A DNA stretch of 64,000 bases. Origin: JAFDZW01 sp964404255. Lineage in GTDB: Bacteria; Bacteroidota; Ignavibacteria; Palsa-1295. Of this stretch, positions 54,661 to 63,786 are shown in pieces. Every line of letters begins with the position of its first letter. The first letter of the stretch is position 1. The position numbers and the translations under genes are program-made. The notes under the pieces are model-generated. The model was not told where the DNA came from. It did not search any database and saw nothing but the letters and a program-made list of their open reading frames with translations. The stretch spans positions 62,001-126,000 of the forward strand of contig CAYOJJ010000010.1 in the NCBI GenBank assembly GCA_964404255.1. Reading direction: 5' to 3'.

Positions 54661-57006
54661 TTATTGCAATTTCCAGACTCGGATCAATCCTGCACTTGAG
54701 ACGGCAAGGTAATTTTCGGAACGACTTGCTGTAATGCTCGAAACGTAATTCGAATTCGGCATTAATTTTATTGTGTGTGAACCATCGGATAGCTTCGTGA
54801 TCTGAATCATTTGAAGATCCTTAGAAGTCATAACCGCAGCATAAGCATTATTTTTTGTAAGTACTAATTGTGAAGTACGGTTGGTGGCTCCCTCATATGG
54901 CATGATCGAGCTGATCTTTGTGCCCGTCTTCGTGTCATAGCAATTATAGGCAGCACCATCGCCAGAAAGACCAACGGTAGCACCATCTTCAGAATAGCTG
55001 AAGTACCACGGTTGGGCGGCCACATCCGAGAAGCTGCGCAATTCAGCGTCGGAATTAACACCCCAAACAGAGTAGGTTTGAGCCTGTGAAGCAGACGGAT
55101 ATACAATAGCTTCTTCCTCATGGCTAAATGCACATGTACCGGAAGAATCCTGACCAGCACCTATCGGGAGCGGTGCACTCAATGTCTTAACGACGCTGCC
55201 ATCGGCACTTGAATATACCATAAAGGTAACCTTCTGTTGCGAGCTGGAGAATGATGCGCCAACAAACTTCGACCCATCATCATATAAATGAGCGCCGCTG
55301 CAGGATACCGTAGACATCAATGTTGCCGTTGCACCGGAGATATCAAAGACCATTGCGCCATTGTATGTTCTTGCGAGCAGTTTTGTATTATCGGTACTCA
55401 TCTCCATACCATTAACATAGACTTGCTGGGACAATGTAGCCGTAGAAGTTACCTGCCCTGTCTTGGTATCATAGATATTGATGACCGGATTCTTTTGATC
55501 ATAGGTGCTTGCCGCCAGACGCGATCCATCGGCAGAAAGAGCCAGCATATAATATGTATTGCTCCCTGATCCACCACTGGGAGTAATATCTACATATGAC
55601 GAAGTGCTTGTTCCGCAGACGGTGATCTTACCCATATCCCGATCTTCACCTGAACCAAGCGCCGGGACTGTTACCGGTACCGACACATTGCCATTCGCAT
55701 CCATTGCGGTTACCGTCAGAATTACACCGGAAGCAGCAGCGGCGGAAAAATCACCGGTCTTAGTATAAACATAATAAAGGTTCGTACCATCGTTAATAGT
55801 AACCAAGCCTTCTACCTTGCTATCGCCACAATCGACCAACTGCCCGCTAATCGAGGCAGGACACGGAGAATTAAGTGAAACGTCGCCTATATCAGTAGTC
55901 GCACCCTGCGTCATAGCAAGAGGCATTGGCTTATTGATATAATATATCCCGCCATTATCGCTGGCATTGATCTCTAACTGGACGTTCTGATCTGCCGGTA
56001 CACGGAGGAAACGAATTTTTCCATCCATATCCGTATATCCGATACGCTGAAATACCTTAACCGCAACTCCAGCGACAGGTACCGAGCCGCAAACGACACG
56101 AAGTTCGAGCGAACCCGACTCACCTTTATAATCAAGATTCCAATCGGTGAAGTGAGTTACTGTACCGGTATAACTATTTCCGGAAAGCGTGGCACTGCCA
56201 TCTTCTTTCCACATACCAAGCGTTTCATCGAAATACCACAATGGCATAGTCGAAGGAGCTTTGGCATCGGCCGTTTTCGGGTAGACGATCGTAGCCGGCT
56301 TCGAAGGATCGAGTTTCAACACTTCACCACTCGAGCCTTTAAGTTCTACTCTTAATACACCGCAGGAAGTAAGACTTACTTCCGTACCATCGGAAGCCTG
56401 AGCCGTGTTATCTCCGGAAAAGAAATTATTAAAGGTCGAAGACGCGGGGTTCAGATATTTTGCAGCTATACTGACCGTTCCGCTATAAGCATCGCCGGAT
56501 GAAGTCTGGAAGCTATTTGCCTGAAAAGTGATCGATGCTCCATTAGAGCCGTTAATAGATACTTTACCACCGCTGGAAGCCGATACACTGTACTGGGCAT
56601 TATCGGCCATCATCGAAAGCTGGACTCTCGTCGTACCGGCAGCACCCGGAGAAGCAGCGCTGGCAGCCGTAAAAAATCCGGTTTTTTTGGCGAGAACGAT
56701 CGCACGGCCTTTCGGTACGGCAGTATTCCGGATCACAAAAAGTCCGTTCGCATCGCTGGTTGCAGTAGAGGTGCCGGCAGAAACCGTTGCACCGGCTACC
56801 GGTTTACCACTCTCATCGACGACCCGACCATAGACAGTAGTAGTTTCTGTAATGGTATTACCGCCGGTTGGGCCATTAATATCGGTCGTGCTTTTCGAAC
56901 AGCCGGTAAAACAAGCCAGAGAGCACAAGAACCCAACCATCAATACACTAAAAACAAAGGACTTATGAACGATCGAAGTCCTGAATAGATATGGTGTAGT
57001 TTTCAT
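54661..57006 (-). CDS. lipoprotein with CarboxypepD_reg-like and beta-propeller-like regions (copy B)
   Basis: 781-residue paralogue of the neighbouring copy A, collinear over its whole length. Signal VFSVLMVGFLCSLACFTG with lipidated Cys36 (FTGC). TTVYGRVVDESGKPVAG opens the CarboxypepD_reg-like domain. MPLWYFDETLGMWKEDG and HFTDWNLDYKG mark the middle domain. SADGSRLAAST, SEDGATVGLSGDG and IRVWKLQ mark the propeller-like C-terminus. It is less divergent in codon third positions from genes around it than copy A seems to be, but this was not measured. It lies downstream of the anti-sigma and ECF sigma genes on the same strand and may belong to their regulon. Confidence 0.82.
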   Translation of the reverse strand: MKTTPYLFRTSIVHKSFVFSVLMVGFLCSLACFTGCSKSTTDINGPTGGNTITETTTVYGRVVDESGKPVAGATVSAGTSTATSDANGLFVIRNTAVPKGRAIVLAKKTGFFTAASAASPGAAGTTRVQLSMMADNAQYSVSASSGGKVSINGSNGASITFQANSFQTSSGDAYSGTVSIAAKYLNPASSTFNNFFSGDNTAQASDGTEVSLTSCGVLRVELKGSSGEVLKLDPSKPATIVYPKTADAKAPSTMPLWYFDETLGMWKEDGSATLSGNSYTGTVTHFTDWNLDYKGESGSLELRVVCGSVPVAGVAVKVFQRIGYTDMDGKIRFLRVPADQNVQLEINASDNGGIYYINKPMPLAMTQGATTDIGDVSLNSPCPASISGQLVDCGDSKVEGLVTINDGTNLYYVYTKTGDFSAAAASGVILTVTAMDANGNVSVPVTVPALGSGEDRDMGKITVCGTSTSSYVDITPSGGSGSNTYYMLALSADGSRLAASTYDQKNPVINIYDTKTGQVTSTATLSQQVYVNGMEMSTDNTKLLARTYNGAMVFDISGATATLMSTVSCSGAHLYDDGSKFVGASFSSSQQKVTFMVYSSADGSVVKTLSAPLPIGAGQDSSGTCAFSHEEEAIVYPSASQAQTYSVWGVNSDAELRSFSDVAAQPWYFSYSEDGATVGLSGDGAAYNCYDTKTGTKISSIMPYEGATNRTSQLVLTKNNAYAAVMTSKDLQMIQITKLSDGSHTIKLMPNSNYVSSITASRSENYLAVSSAGLIRVWKLQ

Positions 57007-57103
57007 ATTTAGTACGGATTATATGAACAATGATCACATTGGAGCGCAAAAGAAACACATCCCGTCCGGAGGAGTTACAGAAGCACCGGTACTTTTTTAA
57101 TGA

Positions 57104-57679
57104 TTATTTATTGATCGGCATGTGGCCTTTTGGGTCGGTAAATACCGGGGGCGGCGATAATTCATTATCGAGATCTTTGGGGCGGTGGATAACTGGTGGT
57201 GCCGGTTTCCTTTTTACAGAATCTTTTTTAATCGCAGTCCTTACTTCGGCATCTATCTTGTTAGCCGGAGCGATCACTGCGGGTTCACTGACTTGCGGAG
57301 CCGGGTTCGGAACAATAGGCTGCAGCACAGGATGTTCGGCCGGAGGCAGCGCCGTATTCGAATGGGATACCATATAAGCCGCAATTCCCAGAAGAATACA
57401 CACGGCCGCTCCGTAATAATAAAGACGGGCTTTCCGTTGCATGGAAACCGTCTTGCTGGAGGCCATATATTGTAGTAGGGGCGCTCCGGGAGTATTATCT
57501 GAAGGCGTTGTTTCGAGCGACGCTGCATCTGCTTTAAGTACGGAGGTAATACGCTGCTCGATGGTTATAGTTGCTGCCAGAGAAGGATCCTTTGCACAAG
57601 CGGCATCAATCTGGTGCTGTTCGGATTGCGAAAGAGCACCATCGGCAGCCTTTGCGATCAATTCATCAATAGCGTTCAT
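57104..57679 (-). CDS. anti-sigma-like membrane protein
   Basis: 191 residues from ATG 57679, which overlaps the sigma stop (ATGA); a frame upstream is open but lies inside the sigma gene. The N-terminal ~80 residues (MNAIDELIAKAADGALS, QHQIDAACAKDP) resemble the small helical cytoplasmic domain of anti-sigma factors without a clear zinc motif. One transmembrane helix (LYYYGAAVCILLGIAAYMV, ~94-112) and a Pro-rich periplasmic tail (VLQPIVPNPAPQ, SPPPVFTDP) follow. Architecture and position directly behind an ECF sigma gene make this a likely cognate anti-sigma factor, though no family was confirmed. Confidence 0.7.
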   Translation of the reverse strand: MNAIDELIAKAADGALSQSEQHQIDAACAKDPSLAATITIEQRITSVLKADAASLETTPSDNTPGAPLLQYMASSKTVSMQRKARLYYYGAAVCILLGIAAYMVSHSNTALPPAEHPVLQPIVPNPAPQVSEPAVIAPANKIDAEVRTAIKKDSVKRKPAPPVIHRPKDLDNELSPPPVFTDPKGHMPINK

Positions 57680-58314
57680 GATCCGATTCCTTTCGTTGTT
57701 GTTCTGTGATCTTTGTTCAATTCGAGTCCTTGCTTTCTTGCATGATAGATCACTCGCGCCCGCAATTTGGCGCGTATTCTCGAAGCCCTGGTCCAAATTG
57801 CCTGCGGATTTTTTTGCTGCATTGCCGCGATCTCGTCGTATTGAAAACCGGCATAGATATTCAAGGCGAGCAATTCGCGGTCTTCCGGGGTAAGTTCGGA
57901 GAAAGCAATGGTTACGATCTCCTCAAGTTCGGAAGGTTCGGCGAGCCGGGTGACGGGATGTTCCTTCTCCGAAAGTTCGGCGAGATCCTGATGATCTTTC
58001 CGGGAGCGTAACTTATCGAAACAGCAATTGCGGGCTATCTGAAACAGGTAAGCGGCCAAATGTTCGATTGGCTGCCCTTTCCCTTTTCGATCGATAAGCT
58101 TGATCCAGGTCTCCTGCACCGTATCTTCAGCCAGTGCCCGGTCTCCGAGAATCTTAAAAGCATAGATCGCTAATTTTTTATTATAGAGCGCAAAGATCTT
58201 ATGAAAAGCGGCCTCATCTCCGGCAAAGAATTTGCTCAGCAGGTCCGAATCCTTCCATTGGTTTTCTATTATTGCCACTTTGCTACCTATAATGACGGAA
58301 TAGTTACCGGCCAC
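57676..58314 (-). CDS. ECF-type RNA polymerase sigma factor
   Basis: 212-residue ECF sigma-70 factor. Region 2: FFAGDEAAFHKIFALYNKKL, LGDRALAEDTVQETWIKLI, YLFQIARNCCFDKLR. Region 4: LTPEDRELLALNIYAGFQYDEIAAM with PQAIWTRASRIRAKLRARV. The first ~20 residues may be mistranslated start sequence, with an internal Met absent, so the start is uncertain. It overlaps the anti-sigma-like gene by ATGA. The two lipoprotein genes downstream may be among its targets. Confidence 0.9.
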   Translation of the reverse strand: MAGNYSVIIGSKVAIIENQWKDSDLLSKFFAGDEAAFHKIFALYNKKLAIYAFKILGDRALAEDTVQETWIKLIDRKGKGQPIEHLAAYLFQIARNCCFDKLRSRKDHQDLAELSEKEHPVTRLAEPSELEEIVTIAFSELTPEDRELLALNIYAGFQYDEIAAMQQKNPQAIWTRASRIRAKLRARVIYHARKQGLELNKDHRTTTKGIGS

Positions 58315-58440
58315 CTTACAACTTTTCAGTAGAATAAATAATTAACATAGCATGTAAGGCCACCAGCCTTAGCTGCGTCTTTATCCATGAATGGCGGCAA
58401 TACCGACCGCCGGACTTGTAACCGTTCCTTTTAACCGATC

Positions 58441-59766
58441 ATGAAACAGATCACCCTATTAATGGTGCTTTTCGTCTCGATAGCTCTGGTGAGCTGTAAA
58501 GACGAACTTCCTTCGGAATCAACCAACACCGGTGTTACCGCCAATCTTATTGCCTGGTATAAGCTCGACCAAAACACCGCCGATTCCAGTGGTCATAATC
58601 ATAATGGCACACCTCAGGGGGGCAGCTATGTACCCGATCGTTTCGGTAATGCACAAAGTGCATTCTCACTCGACGGCCAATCGTTCATTAGCGTCCCTTC
58701 GGCCGATGAATTGAATTTCGATAATCTTTCTTCGTTCTCCATCTCTGCATGGGTGAAGACGTCATCCACAACAACCGGCTACAGCGGCATCATCGCCAAG
58801 GGCCCTTCCTCCGGTACGTTGCCGGGATATGCCATCGGGATGGAAAACGGAAAAATACTGGTACAGCTTTCCGGCGATAATACTCCAACGATCAGAAGCA
58901 GCTCCGTCATAAATGACAATCATTGGCACATGATCACGATGACGGTAGTGGCAAATGTTGCGGCAGCACTCTTTATCGACGGACAACCGGAAGGAGGTGT
59001 TGCGCCATTAGTCGCTTATCCCGATAAAGATAACACCGGATCATTATTCCTTGGTAAGGATAGAACCTCTACAAACTTCTTTATCGGTGCGCTCGATGAT
59101 ATCTACATCTATGGCAAACTGCTGACGCCGAATGAAATTTTCTCTTTATATCATATAAACTCTTGGGATGGAGTTTCAGGCGATACAACTAACCATCAGG
59201 ATACGAGCACTCATACCGATTCTTCGGGATATGGAAGTAATACTTTAGACAACCCTGGCTTCTTTACCACTTATAGCACCACTAATTATATCGATGGTTC
59301 AACCAATCCGCCTTGGAATGTTGCTTACGGTTCTCCATGGTATGGTGCGGGATTTGGCGCCGATAATACCCCAGGCTTCATTTATATGTGGGGTACCAGC
59401 GACGATGGCTGCGCCGTCTATGAGCCGCTATCCACACCCATTAAGAAAGGCCATACTTATAGAGTAAGTGCTTATCTGAAAATGCCCTCTAAAGACCTTC
59501 ATAATACACCGTATGCCTATGTTCGCTTCCTCGCTTTTAATCAATTTGGCAGCGGTATTCCCTGGCAGACTGTTCCGGGACAGATTTCTTCATTCGGATC
59601 CGTTACGGTTACAAAGATTGATACCTGGGATCAATATGTAACGGCCGATTGGACTGCCGATGCCGATTATGATAATTTTGAAATCGATGTGCAAAATGCT
59701 AATTCTGGCCCAAATTCCGAAACCTGGATTTGGATCGATAACGTCGTTCTTCAGGAAAAAAAGTAA
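58441..59766 (+). CDS. lipoprotein with LamG-like and carbohydrate-binding-like domains
   Basis: 441 residues. Signal MKQITLLMVLFVSIALVS with lipidated Cys19 (LVSC). Residues ~35-240 are a concanavalin-type LamG domain (LIAWYKLDQNTADSSG, FSLDGQSFISVP, ISAWVKTSS, IGALDDIYIYGKLLTPNEI). A short Asp/Thr/Ser/His-rich linker follows, then residues ~265-441, a galactose-binding-like jelly roll (HTYRVSAYLKMP, DNFEIDVQNA, WIWIDNVVLQ). Probable cell-surface glycan-binding lipoprotein. Monocistronic, with a long hairpin after the stop. Confidence 0.83.
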   Translation: MKQITLLMVLFVSIALVSCKDELPSESTNTGVTANLIAWYKLDQNTADSSGHNHNGTPQGGSYVPDRFGNAQSAFSLDGQSFISVPSADELNFDNLSSFSISAWVKTSSTTTGYSGIIAKGPSSGTLPGYAIGMENGKILVQLSGDNTPTIRSSSVINDNHWHMITMTVVANVAAALFIDGQPEGGVAPLVAYPDKDNTGSLFLGKDRTSTNFFIGALDDIYIYGKLLTPNEIFSLYHINSWDGVSGDTTNHQDTSTHTDSSGYGSNTLDNPGFFTTYSTTNYIDGSTNPPWNVAYGSPWYGAGFGADNTPGFIYMWGTSDDGCAVYEPLSTPIKKGHTYRVSAYLKMPSKDLHNTPYAYVRFLAFNQFGSGIPWQTVPGQISSFGSVTVTKIDTWDQYVTADWTADADYDNFEIDVQNANSGPNSETWIWIDNVVLQEKK

Positions 59767-59792
59767 TACCTTTTCTCTATACCACTAATGCT

Positions 59793-59838
59793 CAATGCCG
59801 GTGTTGCCATTTCATGGCAGGCCGGCATTGCCTTTTTG
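59793..59838 (+). terminator. long-stem terminator
   Basis: caatgccgg (59793-59801) pairs with ccggcattg (59822-59830), and an inner tgccat/atggca stem (about 59805-59819) closes the loop. Then comes ccttttt. It stands 26 bp after the LamG lipoprotein stop. Confidence 0.75.
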
Positions 59839-59889
59839 CGGTACTCACACCCGGTAAACCGATAAAAGTATTTTTGGGTTGTATGGCTC

Positions 59890-61809
59890 GTGACCAAAAG
59901 ACGGCTACCTAAGACAGTATCGGTTATCTTTCTGCAACACCATTTTCTTTTTCTGATAATAGCGTTCTGGTGCTGTTGTGCCAATTGCCAGGCGCAATCG
60001 TCATTTGTTGCTCCCGTATTTTCTTACCGGTATGGATATCCACTGGCAATAGATAGGTCACCCGGGTCGATCAATCGGTTTGGCACGGCAGGAACAGGCT
60101 CGAGCGTTGAACATTCTTTCGGTCTTGGTATGCGTTGGTCGGCCCCTAACCTGCTGGCTGGGGGGCTTGGCATCGCTCCAAGAGTAGAGTATCAATTTAG
60201 CCGTGGCTCCTTTACCTCCGATCCGTTCACGGCAACGCAATATGATCTTTCCGGTACAGATATTCCGGCTAAGGATCAATTTAGTGTTTCATCGACCAGA
60301 CACGACCTCGATCTCCTGCTTCCTGCCTGCATTACTATTAGTAATTCCTTTTCCATTGAAGCAGGATTATGGTATAGCATCGATATAGCCCAGAACATTT
60401 CTGCTGCCGAATCGATACTATCACCGGCTAATGCTCAGTTTCGTGAAGGTGGAAGAAGCAGGGCATTCGCATCCGGGGATAGCATCAGTGCCGCCCATTC
60501 ATATTTTGGAGTCGATCTGGGTATTGCTACCCGCTTTCCTATTACCGCTTCGCTGTCTCTGGAGCCATCGGTGCATATTCGGGCGGATCTTCTCTCGATT
60601 GCCGATATTGGTTCGAAAGCTTTCAGCGCCGGAGTTTCTTTTTCTATTGCGCCGCTCACTGCTCCTACCTTTTCCCCACCACAGGATACTGTACATAGTA
60701 ACGCAATAACTTCTTTCCAGTTGGAAGGAGGTATTCATTTCACAAAAAATGGAGTAAGAGTAGCAAAAGGCTCAGCGATCGATGTTGCCGGTTTCAATAT
60801 TTTCAATCGCCAGTACACTGAGCTATGGCCGGAGATTTATTTTGAGAAGGGAAGTTTCGATCTTCGTCATTGCAAAACGCTTAGCGAATCCGAAGTTTCG
60901 ACATTCACTCCTGCCGACCTTACTCACAAAGAGCTTTCGGAGTTTGGAGCCCAGGCGATCAATATCATTGCCTACCGCTTAAAAAAATCGGAGGATGCCT
61001 CGATTGTTCTTCATGCATCATATACCGATGAATCTCGCGATATTGCACAATTGAGGCTCGATGCCCTTGAAAAATATTTTTCTCATCTGTGGAACATCTC
61101 ACCGGATAAGCTCTCGAAGAAGGATCTGCCGTCCGATGCGCACTATGGCTGTTATATCACCTCCAGCGATCCGGATATCCTTGCACCGGTTGCAACACAA
61201 TGGATAGAGCGGAGCTATCAGATCCCACACATCGGTCTTGAAAAAGAGATCGTGGCTACCGCAGGTTTGAAATCATGGACGATCGATATTACCCAGAGCG
61301 ATCATCTGCTCACACATTTTTCCGGCAACGATCCGAATGACGAATCAAGCATTACCGATTTCGATCTTGGAAGCGATAGCAACATCCAGAGCAGCCCCGC
61401 ACCTCTTATTGCCAGTCTGCATATTGAGGATTTTCGGGGCCAGCAACTGACCGTTTCCGATACCCTCGCTATTCCATCCGTTGAAGCCTCGATACATTCA
61501 GTTACCGAGCGTGAGCGATTTCATTTTGTGTTCTTGCCGGATCAGACTTCGAGCATTCACGACCTACTTCTTGATAAATGCTTATCGTCCATAAAGAACG
61601 ACGCTCAGATAACGATCGCCAATCCCGATGCCGCTACTCTTACCAATGGCTTCGGTAGTTATACTATCGCTGAGAGTATTGTTAGTAAACTTAAATCGAA
61701 ATCCGATCTTTCTTCCGAAGTCCACATTGTGCATCGTAGCGATACTTCTACCGATAGCATAGACCCTTACTCGAAAGCCGTTATTGTTACGATCGATCAG
61801 GCAAAATAA
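59890..61809 (+). CDS. outer-membrane protein with OmpA-like C-terminal parts
   Basis: 639 residues from GTG 59890. Signal FLFLIIAFWCCCANC with cleavage near CQAQ. The N-terminal ~250 residues look like a porin-type beta-barrel (YRYGYPLAIDR, FGLGMRWSAP, FGVDLGIATRFP). Around residues 310-420, WPEIYFEKGSFDLR, EFGAQAINIIAYRL and RLDALEKYF follow the OmpA/MotB pattern for peptidoglycan binding, and a second related segment (ERFHFVFLPDQTSSI) lies near the C-terminus. OmpA-like assignment is by pattern only; the peptidoglycan-binding Asp and Arg cannot be fixed by eye. Confidence 0.7.
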   Translation: MTKRRLPKTVSVIFLQHHFLFLIIAFWCCCANCQAQSSFVAPVFSYRYGYPLAIDRSPGSINRFGTAGTGSSVEHSFGLGMRWSAPNLLAGGLGIAPRVEYQFSRGSFTSDPFTATQYDLSGTDIPAKDQFSVSSTRHDLDLLLPACITISNSFSIEAGLWYSIDIAQNISAAESILSPANAQFREGGRSRAFASGDSISAAHSYFGVDLGIATRFPITASLSLEPSVHIRADLLSIADIGSKAFSAGVSFSIAPLTAPTFSPPQDTVHSNAITSFQLEGGIHFTKNGVRVAKGSAIDVAGFNIFNRQYTELWPEIYFEKGSFDLRHCKTLSESEVSTFTPADLTHKELSEFGAQAINIIAYRLKKSEDASIVLHASYTDESRDIAQLRLDALEKYFSHLWNISPDKLSKKDLPSDAHYGCYITSSDPDILAPVATQWIERSYQIPHIGLEKEIVATAGLKSWTIDITQSDHLLTHFSGNDPNDESSITDFDLGSDSNIQSSPAPLIASLHIEDFRGQQLTVSDTLAIPSVEASIHSVTERERFHFVFLPDQTSSIHDLLLDKCLSSIKNDAQITIANPDAATLTNGFGSYTIAESIVSKLKSKSDLSSEVHIVHRSDTSTDSIDPYSKAVIVTIDQAK

Positions 61810-62107
61810 GTATCGGTGGTAAGAATAGAGATATTTCAGGGGTTTGCATAATTATTATTACCTGTAATACTATAACTGTTAATACATTATCTACCCTTCC
61901 CTTATTCGATTCTGTAAGAAGTCTGCGCTTTTAGGGGTTTTTATCTGAGTAGTCACCATTTATTTTTGTGCGGCAACGATGATGCACCAGACATCTCGTT
62001 AGCAATGCTACGGAAAACAGGCTATTAAAATTTTGGGAGTAATGGTATAAATACGTTGCTCCCGATAACAGCCTCTGTCGTATAATACCAGTCTTGGCAC
62101 TCACTTT
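61810..62107 (+). promoter_or_regulatory. 298-bp intergenic region with TAnnTTTG promoter
   Basis: TATTTTTG at 61961-61968 matches TAnnTTTG exactly, with TTTT at 61938-61941 and a 19-base gap, giving a start near 61975 and a leader of about 130 bases. The leader holds no obvious ORF. A T-rich run at 61930-61942 is not backed by a clear hairpin. No other feature recognised in this gap. Confidence 0.45.
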
Positions 62108-62887
62108 ATGCAAATGGTATCATCGTTATTAAAAGCTCTTTTGGCTTCGACAGCCATTCTTGTTCTGTATTGTACTCCTTCGATTGCTCAACGCTCTATG
62201 GGCGCCCAGCAATTTATTTTCGATGATAACCGAGTCCCGCTTCGAACGCTTACGATCGATGTAACGGCTCCGATGACAGCTTCTTATACTCTGCATCTAC
62301 CGGCTATTCCTCCGAGCGGCATAATGAATTTTCTCGCAAGCGATGCAAGCGGTAATATGAGTTGGCAGCCCAATACATTGCCATCGCTTCCACAGAATAA
62401 TATCTGGGTAGGCAATGCTGCAAATGTGGCAACACCGTATGCACCAACGGTTGCAGGGGCGGTATTTGTATTAGGGCCGGGCCTGACCCCAACGTGGAGT
62501 ACCACGATCCCTTCGGCTACTACCATTTCATTTTCTCAGATCACCTCCGGTGTTAATACCGGCCAAAATCTGCAGGTAGGCGGCGGTTCAACCATTCAAC
62601 CGATCGGTGGTGGTACTGTTGTCTCTAATAGTTTGATAGGTGCGGGTCCCGGAAAATTTTCCGGCGCTGTTACTATACCGCTTAATGCTTCGACAGTAGC
62701 GGTAAGTTTTCCGGGTATTACTGCTTCCTCTTCGGTAGTCGTTACAGTGCTCGATCCGAATGCTTCGCAAGGGACCGTCGCTGCAACCGTTCAATCGATC
62801 ACGGCCGGCGTAGGATTTACCGTATTCTTTGCCGCCGATTACCCGCGTGCTACCGGCCTATTACACTATACGGTAGTCAACCCCTAA
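62108..62887 (+). CDS. exported beta-rich protein, tandem family member 1
   Basis: 259 residues. Signal SLLKALLASTAILVLYC with cleavage after SIAQ. The mature start has VPLRTLTIDVTAP followed by ASYTLHLPAIPPSG, the N-terminal motif shared with the two downstream genes and the repeat protein at 20.5 kb. The C-terminal part is a beta-rich domain ending FFAADYPRATGLLHYTVVNP. Composition Gly/Ala/Thr/Ser-rich, few Cys. No known family; likely a surface or matrix protein of this lineage. Confidence 0.65.
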   Translation: MQMVSSLLKALLASTAILVLYCTPSIAQRSMGAQQFIFDDNRVPLRTLTIDVTAPMTASYTLHLPAIPPSGIMNFLASDASGNMSWQPNTLPSLPQNNIWVGNAANVATPYAPTVAGAVFVLGPGLTPTWSTTIPSATTISFSQITSGVNTGQNLQVGGGSTIQPIGGGTVVSNSLIGAGPGKFSGAVTIPLNASTVAVSFPGITASSSVVVTVLDPNASQGTVAATVQSITAGVGFTVFFAADYPRATGLLHYTVVNP

Positions 62888-62938
62888 TCTGATTTTCACG
62901 GAATATAAGATTTACTAATCACAACTACTATACTATAT

Positions 62939-63673
62939 ATGAAAACAATACACACGACACTCATAGCAGCAGCTTTGTTGGTTGTTGCTTTTGCAACCGG
63001 TACTTTCGCCCAGACGGTATCGAGAACCTATATCATGAAACCGGCCGGCTCGATCAATACCCTGACCCTTGATGTCAACGGCGCGATCGGTACTTCTTAT
63101 AGCTTATTACTGCCCGGCGCTGGTAATGTTGCAGGAAGCCCGATCATGAAAGTATCGACCGGCTCCGGTAATAAGACGGTTTCGTTCGGACAGATCGATC
63201 TTACCTCGAATACGGCTCTTACCGGCGATATCACTGGTATTCTCCGTGCAGAGAATGGCGGTACCGGAATTGCCACCCCGACAGCCGGTTCACTTGTCTA
63301 TGGCAACAACGCCGCCGCTATGTCGCAGCTTGCTATCGGCAGCGCAGGACAAGAACTCCGTGTCAATGCTGGCGGTACGGCTCCGGTATGGGTAAATTCG
63401 ATCTCGAATCAGACCTTTACTTATACCGTCACCGGTACCGAGACCGGCTTCGGCAGCGGCTTCGTTCATTTCAATACCACGGCTACCCCCGGCGATGCCA
63501 CGATCCCGGCCGCCGTTAGTTATGCAGCAGCTTCCAAGCTCCAGCTTACCCTGACCACCTCTACTTCGGGTGCTCAGTCCCAGTCCATTTCGAACCGTAC
63601 CGCTACCGGTTTCGATGTGTACACTGCAGCACTCTCTGCTGGCGACGTCATTACCATTTCGGTGATCAACTAA
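62939..63673 (+). CDS. exported beta-rich protein, tandem family member 2
   Basis: 244 residues. Signal TLIAAALLVVAFATGTF with cleavage after TFAQ. SINTLTLDVNG and TSYSLLLPGAGN repeat the family motif. A middle with LTGDITGILRAENGGTG and GSLVYGNNAAAM resembles phage tail-fibre-like or collar repeats. C-terminal TGFDVYTAALSAGDVITISVIN matches the end of the family. 51 bp separate it from family member 1, with no terminator between, so both are probably co-transcribed. Confidence 0.65.
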   Translation: MKTIHTTLIAAALLVVAFATGTFAQTVSRTYIMKPAGSINTLTLDVNGAIGTSYSLLLPGAGNVAGSPIMKVSTGSGNKTVSFGQIDLTSNTALTGDITGILRAENGGTGIATPTAGSLVYGNNAAAMSQLAIGSAGQELRVNAGGTAPVWVNSISNQTFTYTVTGTETGFGSGFVHFNTTATPGDATIPAAVSYAAASKLQLTLTTSTSGAQSQSISNRTATGFDVYTAALSAGDVITISVIN

Positions 63674-63700
63674 TTGTTCTTGACTGCTCAGTAACTCAAC

Positions 63701-63742
63701 CGGCGGTATCCGATATAATTACAGTTAGACCGGATGCCGCCG
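63701..63742 (+). repeat. inverted repeat after tandem family member 2
   Basis: cggcggtatccg (63701-63712) pairs with cggatgccgccg (63731-63742) with one G-T wobble and an 18-base loop. The sequence after it (atcttatccg) has no T-run, so this may be an RNA-stability or intrinsic-pause hairpin and not a full terminator. Confidence 0.4.
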
Positions 63743-63786
63743 ATCTTATCCGAAGTAGAAGCGCATTATTTTCTTTCAGATCCATT

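Noticed and set aside
57680..57796. Upstream extension of the anti-sigma-like gene
   Set aside because: Lies within the ECF sigma gene; the ATGA overlap at 57676-57679 is the natural start.
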